DNA of 64,000 nucleotides from Holophagaceae bacterium (GCA_025353305.1 JANXQX010000259.1:7028-71027); one strand, 5' to 3'; positions 34,210 to 43,658 are shown, counted from the stretch's first letter. Made by a program: numbers and translations. The notes: a model not told the origin generated them from the sequence alone.

Positions 34210-35859
34210 ATGACTCATGAACGCATCACTCGGCTTCTGAAAGCTTGTTTCGCATTTTTTCTGGTCCTGCTGTTGGGCACAGGGCTGTTAAGTGCCCAAG
34301 AGCTGAAACTTCAGGTACTCGGCACCACTGATCTGCACGGGCATGTGTTGCCCCAAGACACCTATTCCCTGCAACCGGACAACAGCGGTTGGGCCAAATT
34401 GGCCACGCTCATTCGGCAGGCGAAGGCCGAGAATCCCAATACCCTGCTCATCGATAGCGGAGACACCATCGAGGGCGAGCCCATCAATTACGTCCGGACC
34501 CGGCTGCGGCCGGATATGGCGGAGCCTTCCATCGCAGTGATGAACGCCTTGGGTTTTTCGGCCATGGCCATCGGCAACCACGATTTCAACTGGGGTTTGG
34601 AGGTGCTGCATGGGGTCGAGAAGCAGGCTAAGTTCCCCTTCTTGTCCGCAAATACAATCATGATCAAAGGTGGCAAGGGGGCTTTCACGCCCTGGACCAA
34701 GGTAAACGTTGGCGGCGCTGCGGTGATCATCGTTGGCTTCACCACGCCTGGGATCCCGAAATGGGAGGAGCCTGGGAACTATGCGGGGATGGCCTTTCAG
34801 GACATCGTGGAAAGCGCCAAAGCCCTGATTCCACGCTTGCGCGAAAAGGAAAAGGCCGACGTCATCATCGTCACGATGCACTCGGGCCTGGGTACCTTGC
34901 CAGGGCAAGGAGGCGACGAGAACTGCGCGTTGAGGCTGGCAGACCAGGTTCCGGGCATCGATTTGATTCTCACAGGCCACACCCATGCGCCCATTTCCAG
35001 TCAGCACAAAGGTATTCCCATTCTTCAAGCGGCGGCCCATGGGCGGGCCCTGGCGGTGGCGGATCTCACGCTTCAAAAGATCCAGGGACGATGGCGGGTG
35101 GTGGCTTCCCAGGGACGCCTGGTACAGCCTTCAGCGGACACAACTCAGGACCCGCAGGTATTAGAACTGACAGCCGCGCTGCGGGGAGCCACGGAGATCT
35201 ACCTGAATACAGCCGCCACGAACCTGCTCACGGATCTGGATGGACGCTGGTGTCGCCTGGAGGACACGCCCCTGGCGCAACTCCTTCATACCGTTCAACG
35301 CCAAGCCACCGGAGCCCAACTCTCGGCGGTGAACTGGACGAGTCCGCGCATCTTCATTCCCGCGGGTCCGACATCCATTCGGCAGTTCTACATCCTGCAG
35401 CCCTACGAAAACCAGCTGGCGCGCATCAGCATCACCGGAAAGCAGCTTCGCGCCTACATGGAATTCGCGGCCAGAGGATTCAACTTCAGTCATGAACCTG
35501 AGCTCTTCAACAAGGCCATTCCCTTTTATGACGTGGATCAGATTGATGGCTGCGCCTACGCGCTGGATCTCTCCCAGCCGGTTGGGAAGCGTGTGAAGAA
35601 TCTAGCCTTCCAGGGCCAGCCCGTCCGGGATGATCAAACCTTTTCACTGGCGCTCAGCACCTTCCGATTGCGCGGAGGAGGCGGCTACATGAGTGCCATC
35701 GGCTTTGGGGGCCAGCCGGAATTCATCACGCCTCAACTCGCCCGCAACCTGCTCTTCAGCTACGTGCTGGGCCACCAGAACTTGGCCCTGGCACCAGTAA
35801 ACGCCTGGCGCACCATCCCGGCCCTGGACCGGGAACGCGTCATGCAGCAGGCGAAATGA
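34210..35859 (+). CDS. Secreted 5'-nucleotidase / 2',3'-cyclic phosphodiesterase (UshA/CpdB family)
   Basis: A signal peptide ends near LLSAQE (about residue 30). The N-terminal metallophosphoesterase domain shows LGTTDLHGHVLP, LIDSGDTIEGEP, AIGNHDFNWG, IIVTMHSG and LILTGHTHAPI, the two-metal site of the UshA/CpdB family. The C-terminal half (from about residue 340) is the nucleotide-binding 5'-nucleotidase domain, with QPYENQLARISITGKQLRAY. It probably salvages nucleotides or cyclic phosphates in the periplasm. The 549 aa length is normal. Exact substrate is not readable. Confidence 0.92.
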   Translation: MTHERITRLLKACFAFFLVLLLGTGLLSAQELKLQVLGTTDLHGHVLPQDTYSLQPDNSGWAKLATLIRQAKAENPNTLLIDSGDTIEGEPINYVRTRLRPDMAEPSIAVMNALGFSAMAIGNHDFNWGLEVLHGVEKQAKFPFLSANTIMIKGGKGAFTPWTKVNVGGAAVIIVGFTTPGIPKWEEPGNYAGMAFQDIVESAKALIPRLREKEKADVIIVTMHSGLGTLPGQGGDENCALRLADQVPGIDLILTGHTHAPISSQHKGIPILQAAAHGRALAVADLTLQKIQGRWRVVASQGRLVQPSADTTQDPQVLELTAALRGATEIYLNTAATNLLTDLDGRWCRLEDTPLAQLLHTVQRQATGAQLSAVNWTSPRIFIPAGPTSIRQFYILQPYENQLARISITGKQLRAYMEFAARGFNFSHEPELFNKAIPFYDVDQIDGCAYALDLSQPVGKRVKNLAFQGQPVRDDQTFSLALSTFRLRGGGGYMSAIGFGGQPEFITPQLARNLLFSYVLGHQNLALAPVNAWRTIPALDRERVMQQAK

Positions 35860-35917
35860 GCCAATAGCGCGTTTGTGCCAAGGCACAGCCCCGTCCTGTC
35901 CGGAAACACCCCCGGAT

Positions 35918-36817
35918 CTACCTTATGGGCGCGAAGGCTAATCCACCGCCCGGCTTCATGAGCAAGGCTTCGGTTTCGATGACACCGATGAGAGTGAAAT
36001 CCTCGGTGACACCAGTAGGCAGGAATTCAACGGTCCCTGCAGCTAGGTCCAAACGCGCGAGAAGAAGACCCGCTTTCTTCTCACCAGGTATCTGCGATGC
36101 AGGCACCGCCGCCATCACCACGGCCTTTCCCAGCCACCAGCCCAGGGCGCCGCGCTCCTTGCCCCCCAAGGATAGACGTGGCGCAGCCGCATTGTTCAGG
36201 GCAAACACGGTCTCCCCAATGGGAGCGCCCTTGTTTCCATCAAAGGACGAGAGGGAGAGACTGGAGCCTTTGGCCAGAAACACGTTGCCATCTTCAGAGA
36301 CAACCAGACGATCGGCAGAAACAGTGGCTACGATGGCTCCGCCCTCTGTAGCCTTCGGTTTCTTGCCGGCTGACCAGATGAGGTTGGCTTTCAAATAGTC
36401 GCGCTTTTCCAGGTAGGTTTCGGCTCCGCGGTAGAGCAGAAAAAAACCTTTGGTGTCCCACCCGACATCGACGACCTCTCCAGGCAATCTGACCGTTGTT
36501 CCAGGCTTCCCCCTTTTATCCACTTGATAGAGCATGGCCCCCGATACGACCCAGGCATTGCCGAATGGGTCCAACACCCATTTCTCGGGTGGAACATCGA
36601 GTTTGGAGAGATTCAAGCTTCCTGTGACGCCAAAGTCCCTCATCCAGGTTTCAAGGGAGCGGGTGGCGGAATTGTAAAAGGTGCAAGACCCATCTTTGTC
36701 CGCTCTGGCCCAACCGGTGGCGGTCTTCATGGGGTCGGAGTCCTGAAGAAGGGGAGCCGCAGACAGACCCATGGCCAAGGCACAAACAAGAACAGGAATG
36801 GAATAAACCTTCCGCAC
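35918..36817 (-). CDS. Secreted protein of unknown function, possibly beta-propeller-like
   Basis: I do not recognise the family. A signal peptide is clear (VYSIPVLVCALAMGLSAAPL). The mature part repeats short hydrophobic strands with polar turns (LDPFGNAWVVSGAMLYQVDK, VVSEDGNVFLAKGSSLSLS), which suggests a small propeller, but no repeat period is firm. I chose GTG at 36817 (299 aa) since it begins right before the signal peptide with GGGGT upstream; a TTG at 36844 is the alternative. The gap of 58 bases to the convergent nucleotidase gene holds only a short GTGCC-GGCAC hairpin. Confidence 0.6.
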   Translation of the reverse strand: MRKVYSIPVLVCALAMGLSAAPLLQDSDPMKTATGWARADKDGSCTFYNSATRSLETWMRDFGVTGSLNLSKLDVPPEKWVLDPFGNAWVVSGAMLYQVDKRGKPGTTVRLPGEVVDVGWDTKGFFLLYRGAETYLEKRDYLKANLIWSAGKKPKATEGGAIVATVSADRLVVSEDGNVFLAKGSSLSLSSFDGNKGAPIGETVFALNNAAAPRLSLGGKERGALGWWLGKAVVMAAVPASQIPGEKKAGLLLARLDLAAGTVEFLPTGVTEDFTLIGVIETEALLMKPGGGLAFAPIR

Positions 36818-36913
36818 GGCGATACCCCAAATGTGAATTATCAAGGGTGAATCAGAAACAATCTAGGAACAAGGGGAGTGTATTACAAGGCAGAAGGGCG
36901 ACCCTCACAATAA

Positions 36914-38845
36914 TCAGGCAATGTGGGTTGCAAATGCTTTGATTCGGTCGAACAACGGGTCCTGGCCCAGCCCCTCCTCGTCCATGAGGCGTTTGGGATC
37001 GCCATGAAGCACGATATGGTCGGGAACGGCGCAACGAAGCACTGGTTTCGCCACGCCTTCATCCGCAAGGGATTCCAACACGGCGCCGGAAAAACCTCCC
37101 GGGGCGCAACCTTCTTCAATCGTCACCACGCCACGGGTCTTTTTGCTCCAGGCAACCAGCAACTCAGCATCTATTGGCTTTATGAACCGGGCGTTGACCA
37201 GGGCACAGGAGATACCCGAAGCTTCAAGCTTTTCGGCAATCTTTTGGGCGGGGGCGACCATGGCGCCGATGGCAAAAAGCAGCAGATCCGGACCCTCCCG
37301 CAACAGCTCGCCTTTGCCGATGGGAAGGGCTGTCATGGTTTCATCCATGCGCACGCCCAGGCCATTGCCCCGGGGATAGCGCAGGGCGGCAGGGCGGTCG
37401 CTGTAGATGGCCGTCATGAGCATCCGCCTCAGTTCGTTTTCATCCTTCGGAGCCATCAGGATGATGTTGGGGACACAACGCAGATACGCCATGTCGTACA
37501 AGCCGTGGTGGGTGGGGCCGTCTGCCCCTACGATGCCCGCGCGATCCAAGGCAAATGTCACCGGCAGGTTCTGGATGCAGACGTCATGCACCACCTGATC
37601 GAAACCGCGTTGCAGGAACGTGGAATAGATGGCGCATACCGGGCGCATGCCTTGGGCCGCGAGGCCTGCGGCGAAGGTCACGGCGTGCTGCTCGGCGATG
37701 CCGACATCAAACATGCGATCCGGAAAGCTCTTGGCGAAGATGTCCAACCCGGTGCCCGTATCCATGGCGGCGGTGATGGCCACGATCTTGTCGTCGGTTT
37801 TCGCAAGCTCCACCAGGGCTTTTCCGAACACGCTGGTGTAGCTTGGCGGCGTCGGCCTGGCTGGGTCCACGGCGGCCTTTTTCATCTCCCCGGCTTCGGC
37901 GTCGAAGGCCGTGACGCCGTGCCACTTCATGGGATCGTTCACGGCGGGATCGTAGCCGTAGCCTTTCTTGGTCTGGACATGGAGCAGCACTGGGCCGTCG
38001 GCCATTTTCACCTTGGCTTCCGCGATCGCTTTCTCCGTGGCGATCACATCGTGGCCATTCACCGGACCCATGTAGCGGAAGCCCAAGTCCTCGAACAGCA
38101 GCCCCGGCACCATGATCCGCTTGAAGCTTTCCTCGCTCCATTTCGCAGCCTTGGCCACTCCCTTGCTGACCTTCTCCAAGGGGATGGCCTTGATGGCGTG
38201 CTCGATGCGGTCGCGCCAAAGGTGGTAGTACTGGCCCGACATGATCTGGTTCAGGTAGCCCTGCAGCGAGCCCACATTCGGGCTGATGCTCATGTCGTTG
38301 TCGTTGAGGATCACCAGGAAATTTCTGGCCTGGAGATACCCAGCCTGGTTCAGACCCTCGAAAGCCATGCCCGCAGTCATGGAGCCGTCGCCTATGACTG
38401 CAATGCAGGCATGATTCTGGCCTTGCAGATCCCGGGCCTTGGCCATGCCCAGCACGGCCGAGATCGATGTGCTGGCGTGGCCGGCGCCAAAGTGGTCATA
38501 GGGGCTCTCGTCGCGCTTCAGGAAACCCGCCAGGCCATCGTGCTGGCGCAGGGTGGGGAAGCGCCCCTTGCGGCCCGTCAGGATCTTGTGGGTGTAGGCC
38601 TGGTGCCCGACATCCCAGATGATGCGGTCATGGAGGAAATCGAAATGGTGGAACAGGGCCACCGTCAACTCGACCGTGCCGAGGTTTGAGCTGAAATGAC
38701 CGCCGGTGGTGCTGATGGAATCCACGAGGAACTGGCGCACTTCCTGGGAAAGCTGTTCCAGCTGGGTGTTGGTGAAGTGCCGGATCTGTTGAGGGGCCAC
38801 TATGGAATCAAGCAGCGGATAGCGGCTTTCGGCGGCTGCCCCCAT
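36914..38845 (-). CDS. dxs: 1-deoxy-D-xylulose-5-phosphate synthase
   Basis: This thiamine-diphosphate enzyme joins pyruvate and glyceraldehyde 3-phosphate in the first step of the MEP isoprenoid pathway. It shows SSNLGTVELTVALFHHFDF, DVGHQAYTHKILTGR, the ThDP motif region AVIGDGSMTAGMAFEGLNQA, and the transketolase pyrimidine-binding part DVGIAEQHAVTFAAGLAAQG. ATG at 38845 (643 aa) overlaps the ispA stop by one base (TAATG). It ends the xseB-ispA-dxs operon. Confidence 0.96.
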   Translation of the reverse strand: MGAAAESRYPLLDSIVAPQQIRHFTNTQLEQLSQEVRQFLVDSISTTGGHFSSNLGTVELTVALFHHFDFLHDRIIWDVGHQAYTHKILTGRKGRFPTLRQHDGLAGFLKRDESPYDHFGAGHASTSISAVLGMAKARDLQGQNHACIAVIGDGSMTAGMAFEGLNQAGYLQARNFLVILNDNDMSISPNVGSLQGYLNQIMSGQYYHLWRDRIEHAIKAIPLEKVSKGVAKAAKWSEESFKRIMVPGLLFEDLGFRYMGPVNGHDVIATEKAIAEAKVKMADGPVLLHVQTKKGYGYDPAVNDPMKWHGVTAFDAEAGEMKKAAVDPARPTPPSYTSVFGKALVELAKTDDKIVAITAAMDTGTGLDIFAKSFPDRMFDVGIAEQHAVTFAAGLAAQGMRPVCAIYSTFLQRGFDQVVHDVCIQNLPVTFALDRAGIVGADGPTHHGLYDMAYLRCVPNIILMAPKDENELRRMLMTAIYSDRPAALRYPRGNGLGVRMDETMTALPIGKGELLREGPDLLLFAIGAMVAPAQKIAEKLEASGISCALVNARFIKPIDAELLVAWSKKTRGVVTIEEGCAPGGFSGAVLESLADEGVAKPVLRCAVPDHIVLHGDPKRLMDEEGLGQDPLFDRIKAFATHIA

Positions 38846-39741
38846 TACGCTTTCCTTGCCGCCAAGTAGCGCGCCCACGCTTCCAGCGATTCGGGTCTCG
38901 GGAGGGATTGAAGGTGGCATAACGCGGTCTCCGTGGCCTCGGCGAGGGCCCGCCGAGCACCGTCCAGCCCTAACAGGGCGGGGTAGGTGATCTTACCCTT
39001 TCCTGCATCTTTTCCGGCTCGTTTACCCAAGGTCGCAGCGTCGGAGGTGGCATCAAGGATGTCATCCTGGATCTGGAAAGCCATTCCCAGCGCTTCACCG
39101 GCGCTGCGCAGTGCCTCCCGAAAGGAGGTTCCCGCTCCGCCGAGAACCGCCCCGATTTCAAGGGAGGCCCGCAGGAGGGCACCCGTCTTCAGGCGATGAA
39201 TGGTCTTGAGCTGATCGAGGCCGCAGGATTCCTGGGCTTCCCCCTCAAGATCCAGGGCCTGGCCTCCCACCATCCCGCGCCAGCCACTGGCCTCGGCAAG
39301 CAGGGCGATGGCTTCCACCCGGGCGTCCGCCGGGATGGATGCATCCGATGCCAGGACCGAGAAAGCCTCAGCCTGAAGGGCGTCACCCGCCAATATCGCG
39401 TGGGCTTCGCCGAAGGCTACATGGCAGGTGGGCTTGCCCCGCCTAAGGTCATCGTCGTCCATCGCCGGAAGATCATCGTGGATGAGTGAATAGGTGTGGA
39501 GGTATTCCAATGCGAGTGCCCCGCTCAGGGCCGACTCGCTGGGCGCCCCGACGGATTCCGCCGCCAGCAGGCAGAGGATTGGCCGCACTCGCTTGCCCCC
39601 TGCCTCCAAGCTGTAGCGGACGGCTTCGCCGACCCGTCCGGCTTCGCCATGCTCGAAGCGCGCGGCGAGCCTCGTGTTCAGCAAGGGGAATAAGCGATCC
39701 AGGTCTTGTCGGACACGGGCTTCCGGGGTCTGCCCATTCAC
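38845..39741 (-). CDS. ispA: Polyprenyl (farnesyl/geranyl) diphosphate synthase
   Basis: This trans-prenyltransferase condenses IPP with allylic diphosphates. The first Asp-rich motif is DDLPAMDDDDLRRGKPTCH and the second is FQIQDDILDATSD, both Mg-binding. The 298 aa length and its place between xseB and dxs are typical of IspA. Product chain length (C15 or C20) is not certain. It overlaps xseB by four bases. Confidence 0.93.
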   Translation of the reverse strand: MNGQTPEARVRQDLDRLFPLLNTRLAARFEHGEAGRVGEAVRYSLEAGGKRVRPILCLLAAESVGAPSESALSGALALEYLHTYSLIHDDLPAMDDDDLRRGKPTCHVAFGEAHAILAGDALQAEAFSVLASDASIPADARVEAIALLAEASGWRGMVGGQALDLEGEAQESCGLDQLKTIHRLKTGALLRASLEIGAVLGGAGTSFREALRSAGEALGMAFQIQDDILDATSDAATLGKRAGKDAGKGKITYPALLGLDGARRALAEATETALCHLQSLPRPESLEAWARYLAARKA

Positions 39742-39977
39742 GAGGGTTCCTCGGGATCCAGGGGCTCTGCGCGATACTCACCACCCAGGCCCTGTTTGAG
39801 CACTTCCACCCGGCGTTGAGCTTCGGCCAATTGCGCTTGGAGGACTTTACAGAGTCCGACGCCCTCTTCGAATTTCGAAAGGGCGTCCTCGAGGCTGAGG
39901 CTGCCAGCCTCCAACTGCTGCACAAGGGCTTCCAGCCGGTCCAAGCCGTCGTCAAAAGAGGGGGTGGCTGCGCTCAT
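39738..39977 (-). CDS. xseB: Exodeoxyribonuclease VII small subunit
   Basis: This 79-aa helical protein matches XseB: FDDGLDRLEALVQQLEAGSL followed by SLEDALSKFEEGVGLCKVLQ. It pairs with XseA to degrade single-stranded DNA. No xseA lies next to it here. It overlaps ispA by four bases and heads the xseB-ispA-dxs operon. Confidence 0.92.
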   Translation of the reverse strand: MSAATPSFDDGLDRLEALVQQLEAGSLSLEDALSKFEEGVGLCKVLQAQLAEAQRRVEVLKQGLGGEYRAEPLDPEEPS

Positions 39978-40027
39978 GGTTTCATCATAAGCCGACCTTG
40001 CTGACCGAGTTGCTATTTCGCGATGGC

Positions 40028-40762
40028 CTACTTCCGGAAACTCTTGGCCAGTTTGGCGCCCGCGTCCTCCACTTTGTAATCGGCGGGCAGCGCGAAGACG
40101 GACTCCTCGATGGCGCCCTCTTTCACTTCCGTGGCTTCAGCGGCCATCTCGCCGATCATGGGCATCACAGTGCGCGTTTTCAGCGCCATGCCTTGAATCT
40201 TGGCCAGTTCCTCGCCAAGTTTCTTCATGCTCATCGCCGCAGGGCCCATAGCTCCCATCAAATTCTTGACTCTGAGAAAGCGGGTGTAGCTGCCTGCGGG
40301 AACTGGCGGCTTGAGAGTGGCATCGTTGCTGGTTTCAATGACCATCTTGCCCATGGTGATATTCCATTTCCGGCAGGTGCGGCCAGCCACCACCTCCTTG
40401 CCTTGGTCCTCAACTGAGACTTCGCCGCCCCCACCGCCTGGCATCATTGCCAGCACTTGGGGAGGCAGATCCTTGAACTGCTTGGCCATGCCTTCGACGG
40501 CGACCTCGAGGTCATCCCAGCTCGTTTTCTGGACGACTTTCTTTTTATGGTCGATGGTGTAGTTCACACCGTTGACGTAGTCCACCAGGGTGTCCTGCTT
40601 CGAACCGGGATTGTTGATTCGCATGTATTTGGCGGACCAGTAGTGTGTTTGCGGGCCGTCGTTGTACTTGCCCTTTCCCATCATGGTGATGGTCAAGTCG
40701 CCGGCAATCATGGCGGCTGCGGAAAGCACCAGAATGGCAGCGCATTTCAGTCTGAATTTCAT
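40028..40762 (-). CDS. Secreted protein of unknown function (DUF4412-like)
   Basis: This 244-aa product has a signal peptide (CAAILVLSAAAMIAG). The mature part has the order strand-rich start (DLTITMMGKGKYNDGPQTHY), then YVNGVNYTIDHKKKVVQKTS, a Gly run, and VVAGRTCRKWNITMGK. That pattern, an export-type protein with a 'conversion' motif around a Cys/Lys, resembles DUF4412 proteins, but the match is loose. ATG at 40762 has AAGGAG six bases upstream. It is divergent from the response-regulator gene. Confidence 0.65.
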   Translation of the reverse strand: MKFRLKCAAILVLSAAAMIAGDLTITMMGKGKYNDGPQTHYWSAKYMRINNPGSKQDTLVDYVNGVNYTIDHKKKVVQKTSWDDLEVAVEGMAKQFKDLPPQVLAMMPGGGGGEVSVEDQGKEVVAGRTCRKWNITMGKMVIETSNDATLKPPVPAGSYTRFLRVKNLMGAMGPAAMSMKKLGEELAKIQGMALKTRTVMPMIGEMAAEATEVKEGAIEESVFALPADYKVEDAGAKLAKSFRK

Positions 40763-40852
40763 GATGACTCCTTGGTGGATGCACAAGAGATTACATTGCC
40801 GGCTCTTCGGCTGCCATACCTTGATGCGTTACCTTTTAATGATGAGGTGCCC

Positions 40853-42259
40853 ATGACGCGTGTGCTGGTAGTGGACGATAGCCGTGAAACTTGCGACTTG
40901 TTGGAGGAGTTGCTGGGTGGCATGGGTCTGGAGGTGGCGAAGGCGACCAAGCCTGAAGACGCCCTGCAAAAGCTCAATAGCGGTGGTTTCGCACTCATGC
41001 TTTCGGATATCAATCTGGAAGCGAGATTGGATGGACTTGACCTGCTTCGAGCCGCCAAGCCACTGGGCATCGAAGTGATTCTGCTTTCTGGTTTTGGCAC
41101 CATCGAAAAGGCCATCGAAGCAGTCAAGGAAGGCGCTTTCGATTTTCTTTCGAAGCCCTGGGATAACGAAGAGCTGAAAGCGCTGGTGAAACGCGCCCTC
41201 GTGAGGAGAAACGCCAAGGCTCCGGTGCATCAGGCTTCGAGGGGCCCGCAAAGCGTGATGATCGGTTCATCCGCGAAAATGATGGAAGTCTACAAGACCA
41301 TCGCCAGCCTGCAGAACTCCCGGGCCACTGTGCTCATTACTGGTGAGAGCGGCACCGGCAAGGAACTGGTGGCCAGCACGGTGCATCTCAGCAGCGACAG
41401 GAAGGACCGGCCTTTTGTGGCAGTGAACTGCGGCGCGCTCTCGGAGACACTCCTTGAATCGGAATTGTTCGGCCATGTCCGCGGGGCCTTCACCGGTGCC
41501 GCAGGCGACAAGAAAGGGCTGTTCGAAGAGGCCCACGGGGGGACGATCTTCCTCGATGAAATCGGCGAGACCTCACCCAGTTTCCAGGTGCGTCTGCTGA
41601 GGGTTCTCCAGGAGCAGGAGGTCAGGAAAGTGGGTGGCAACAAGACCACCAAAGTGGACGTCCGCGTCATCGCCGCCACGAACAAGGACCTTACCCAGAT
41701 GGTGAAAGAGGGCAAGTTCCGTGAAGACCTTTTCTACCGTTTAAGTGTCGTTGAGATTCTCGTGCCAGCCATCCGGGATCGCTGGACCAGGGATAGGGAT
41801 GGGCACGTGGTTTCGGATGTAGGATTGCTGTTGGATCACTTCCTTTCAGAAGCGAGCCGCAAGGACCAGGTTGGTTATTCGCTTAGAGCCGATGCGCGGA
41901 AGTTGTTGGAAGCCTATGGCTGGCCTGGAAATGTTCGGGAAATGGCCAATGTGGTCGAACACCTCACTCAGCTGAGCCGTGGTCGCGAAATCACTCCCGA
42001 TGATCTGCCCAGCAAACTCACTCAAATGGGACGCCAGGCGGTCCAGTCGCCCGCAGCACCTGGCCCATTGGCGGAACTGGTCGAGGGTTGGGACCATCTG
42101 CCCACCCTCGAAGAACTGGAGCGTCGGTATATCCAGGTCCTGCTGAAACATGAGACCCGCAAGAGCCGCATTGCCGAGATCCTGGGCAAGGACCGAACAA
42201 CCCTTTATCGCAAACTCCGGGACCTGGGGTTGGCGGATGGGCCGGACGAAGGTGTGTAG
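40853..42259 (+). CDS. NtrC-family sigma-54-dependent response regulator
   Basis: Residues 1-120 form a receiver domain (acidic pair D8/D9, phosphorylation site D52, FLSKPW lysine). The AAA+ domain (about 140-370) has Walker A GESGTGKE, the sigma-54 contact motif GAFTGA, Walker B GGTIFLDEIGE and an arginine-finger region REDLFYRLSVVEI. A Fis-type helix-turn-helix ends the protein (KSRIAEILGKDRTTLYRKLR). ATG at 40853 follows GAGGTG; the longer frame upstream is antisense to the neighbour. No histidine kinase gene is adjacent, so it is an orphan regulator here. Confidence 0.93.
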   Translation: MTRVLVVDDSRETCDLLEELLGGMGLEVAKATKPEDALQKLNSGGFALMLSDINLEARLDGLDLLRAAKPLGIEVILLSGFGTIEKAIEAVKEGAFDFLSKPWDNEELKALVKRALVRRNAKAPVHQASRGPQSVMIGSSAKMMEVYKTIASLQNSRATVLITGESGTGKELVASTVHLSSDRKDRPFVAVNCGALSETLLESELFGHVRGAFTGAAGDKKGLFEEAHGGTIFLDEIGETSPSFQVRLLRVLQEQEVRKVGGNKTTKVDVRVIAATNKDLTQMVKEGKFREDLFYRLSVVEILVPAIRDRWTRDRDGHVVSDVGLLLDHFLSEASRKDQVGYSLRADARKLLEAYGWPGNVREMANVVEHLTQLSRGREITPDDLPSKLTQMGRQAVQSPAAPGPLAELVEGWDHLPTLEELERRYIQVLLKHETRKSRIAEILGKDRTTLYRKLRDLGLADGPDEGV

Positions 42260-42413
42260 GGAATTGCACCAATGTTGCAGATCTCAACAGTTCCCAAGTT
42301 TCATGAAAATTTCTAAAAGCCAGAATTACAGTATTTTATATTTTGGCCTGGAACTTCCTTTAACCCTTGAAAGATATCCGGCCGTGCCGGATTCACCACA
42401 ATTGGAGAACACC

Positions 42414-42986
42414 ATGAATAAACTCGCCGCCCTGCTCGTAGCAGCTGCGCTCATCAGCCCTGTCTTTGCCCAGGATGCCAAGAAGCCCGCCGCTGCCCCC
42501 AAGGCCGCTCCTGCCGCTGCGACCGCCGCCCCGGCTGCGCCTGCCGCCGATACCGCTAAACCAGCCAAGAAGCACGGCTCCAAGAAGCACAAGAAGAATG
42601 CCGCTGCTCCCGCCGCCGCTGCTGCTCCGGCCGCTCCTGCCGCTGAAACCGCCAAGCCAGCCAAGAAGTCCAGCAAGACCAAGGCTGTGAAAGAGGAAAC
42701 CCCGAAGAGCGCCATGATCCTGGGCGACGAGAAGAAAGCTGATGACAAGGCCGCCAAGACCGAGAAGAAGGCCCCGAAGGCCGACAAGAAGGTTGAAGCC
42801 GCTCCTGCCGACAAGAAGGTCGATGCTGCTCCTGCCAAGAAGCACGGCAAGAAGAAGTCTGCCAAGAAGGCTGACGCTGCTCCCGCCGCTCCTGCGGCCG
42901 GTACGGAAGCCGCCAAGCCTGCCAAGAAGGATCACAAGAAAAAGACTGAAACCAAGGAAGCGAACAAGGAAGACAAGAAGGCCTAA
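42414..42986 (+). CDS. Secreted Ala/Lys/Pro-rich repetitive protein
   Basis: After a signal peptide (KLAALLVAAALISPVFA), the 170 mature residues are almost all Ala, Lys, Pro, Asp and Glu. The unit AAPAAPAAxTAKPAKK followed by a Lys/His-rich block recurs about three times (near residues 37, 72 and 160). The protein is strongly basic and surely disordered, reminiscent of histone H1 tails. It may bind DNA, LPS or peptidoglycan acids outside the cytoplasm, but nothing shows which. Shine-Dalgarno TTGGAGA precedes the ATG at 42414. The AT-rich upstream 150 bases contrast with the GC-rich surroundings and probably hold a strong promoter. A strong terminator follows. Confidence 0.8.
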   Translation: MNKLAALLVAAALISPVFAQDAKKPAAAPKAAPAAATAAPAAPAADTAKPAKKHGSKKHKKNAAAPAAAAAPAAPAAETAKPAKKSSKTKAVKEETPKSAMILGDEKKADDKAAKTEKKAPKADKKVEAAPADKKVDAAPAKKHGKKKSAKKADAAPAAPAAGTEAAKPAKKDHKKKTETKEANKEDKKA

Positions 42987-43005
42987 TCTCCTTCTTCTCC
43001 AGAAT

Positions 43006-43033
43006 GCGGGCCCGAAAGGGTCCGCTTTTTTTT
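43006..43033 (+). terminator. Rho-independent terminator after the Ala/Lys-rich gene
   Basis: GCGGGCCC-GAAA-GGGTCCGC (43006-43024) is an eight-base stem with a tetraloop, followed by at least eight T residues. It is a textbook intrinsic terminator and separates the Ala/Lys-rich gene from mglBA. Confidence 0.92.
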
Positions 43034-43132
43034 CAGGGGCCGCTTGCTGTGGCGGGGGCCCCTTGCCTCTCAGGGATGCTGAGTCGAAGAGCCTGTTATC
43101 CTCGAAGGAACGTCTCGGCCGTCGGAGGTTCT

Positions 43133-43630
43133 GTGTCCAAGCTCGATCTTGTCATGTTCGAGGAGGAGTTCAAGCAACTCCAGGACATCATTGGCCGCTT
43201 GCAGAAGGATGCTTCCGCCAAGGTGGTTTTCCTGGTGGACAAGAATGGACAGCAGATCGCTTCCGCCGGGGAAGTGCAGAGCATTGACGCCACCAGTCTC
43301 GCCTCCCTTACCGCAGGCAATGTGGCGGCCACAGACGGCCTTGCCAAGCTCATCGGCGAGAAGGAATTCAGCCTGCTGTTCCACGAAGGCGAAAAGGACA
43401 ACCTGCACATTTCCATCGTAGGCAAGCGCGGCATCCTGGTGGTGATCTTTGATCAGGGATCCAGCCTGGCCCTGGTGCGCCTGCGGGTGAAAAAGGCATC
43501 GCGGGAACTGCAGGAGATTTTCGAGCGGGTGGAGACACGGGCCAACGAGGAGAGTGGTCCAGGGACCAAGTTTGAAAGCCCCTTCAGTGAGATAACCGAC
43601 GATGACATCGACAAGCTCTTTGGCGATTAG
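43133..43630 (+). CDS. mglB: Roadblock/LC7 protein, MglB-like GTPase-activating partner
   Basis: This 165-aa protein has one Roadblock/LC7 domain (about residues 15-130): LQDIIGRLQKDASAKVVFLV, LASLTAGNVAATDGLAKLIG, FSLLFHEGEKDNLHISIVGK. In Myxococcus and Thermus, MglB is a Roadblock protein that activates GTP hydrolysis by MglA. The gene here directly precedes mglA, as in those species. The start is GTG at 43133, set by GGAGG at 43124-43128. An acidic C-terminal tail (ITDDDIDKLFGD) is notable. Confidence 0.88.
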   Translation: MSKLDLVMFEEEFKQLQDIIGRLQKDASAKVVFLVDKNGQQIASAGEVQSIDATSLASLTAGNVAATDGLAKLIGEKEFSLLFHEGEKDNLHISIVGKRGILVVIFDQGSSLALVRLRVKKASRELQEIFERVETRANEESGPGTKFESPFSEITDDDIDKLFGD

Positions 43631-43658
43631 AGATTGATGACGGACGAGGACTCACGCC

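Noticed and set aside
36923..38689. A 588-codon open frame on the plus strand opposite dxs
   Set aside because: It lies entirely antisense to a clear dxs gene, has a His/Gly-rich composition typical of GC-rich shadow frames, and shows no domain.
42340..42365. Possible sigma-54 promoter (TTGGCCTGGAACTTCC) before the Ala/Lys-rich gene
   Set aside because: The -24 GG is present, but the -12 position reads CC, not GC, so the consensus is not met.
42326..42925. Long frames on the minus strand opposite the Ala/Lys-rich gene
   Set aside because: Low-complexity codons give open frames on the other strand; the signal peptide, ribosome site and terminator all support the plus-strand gene.
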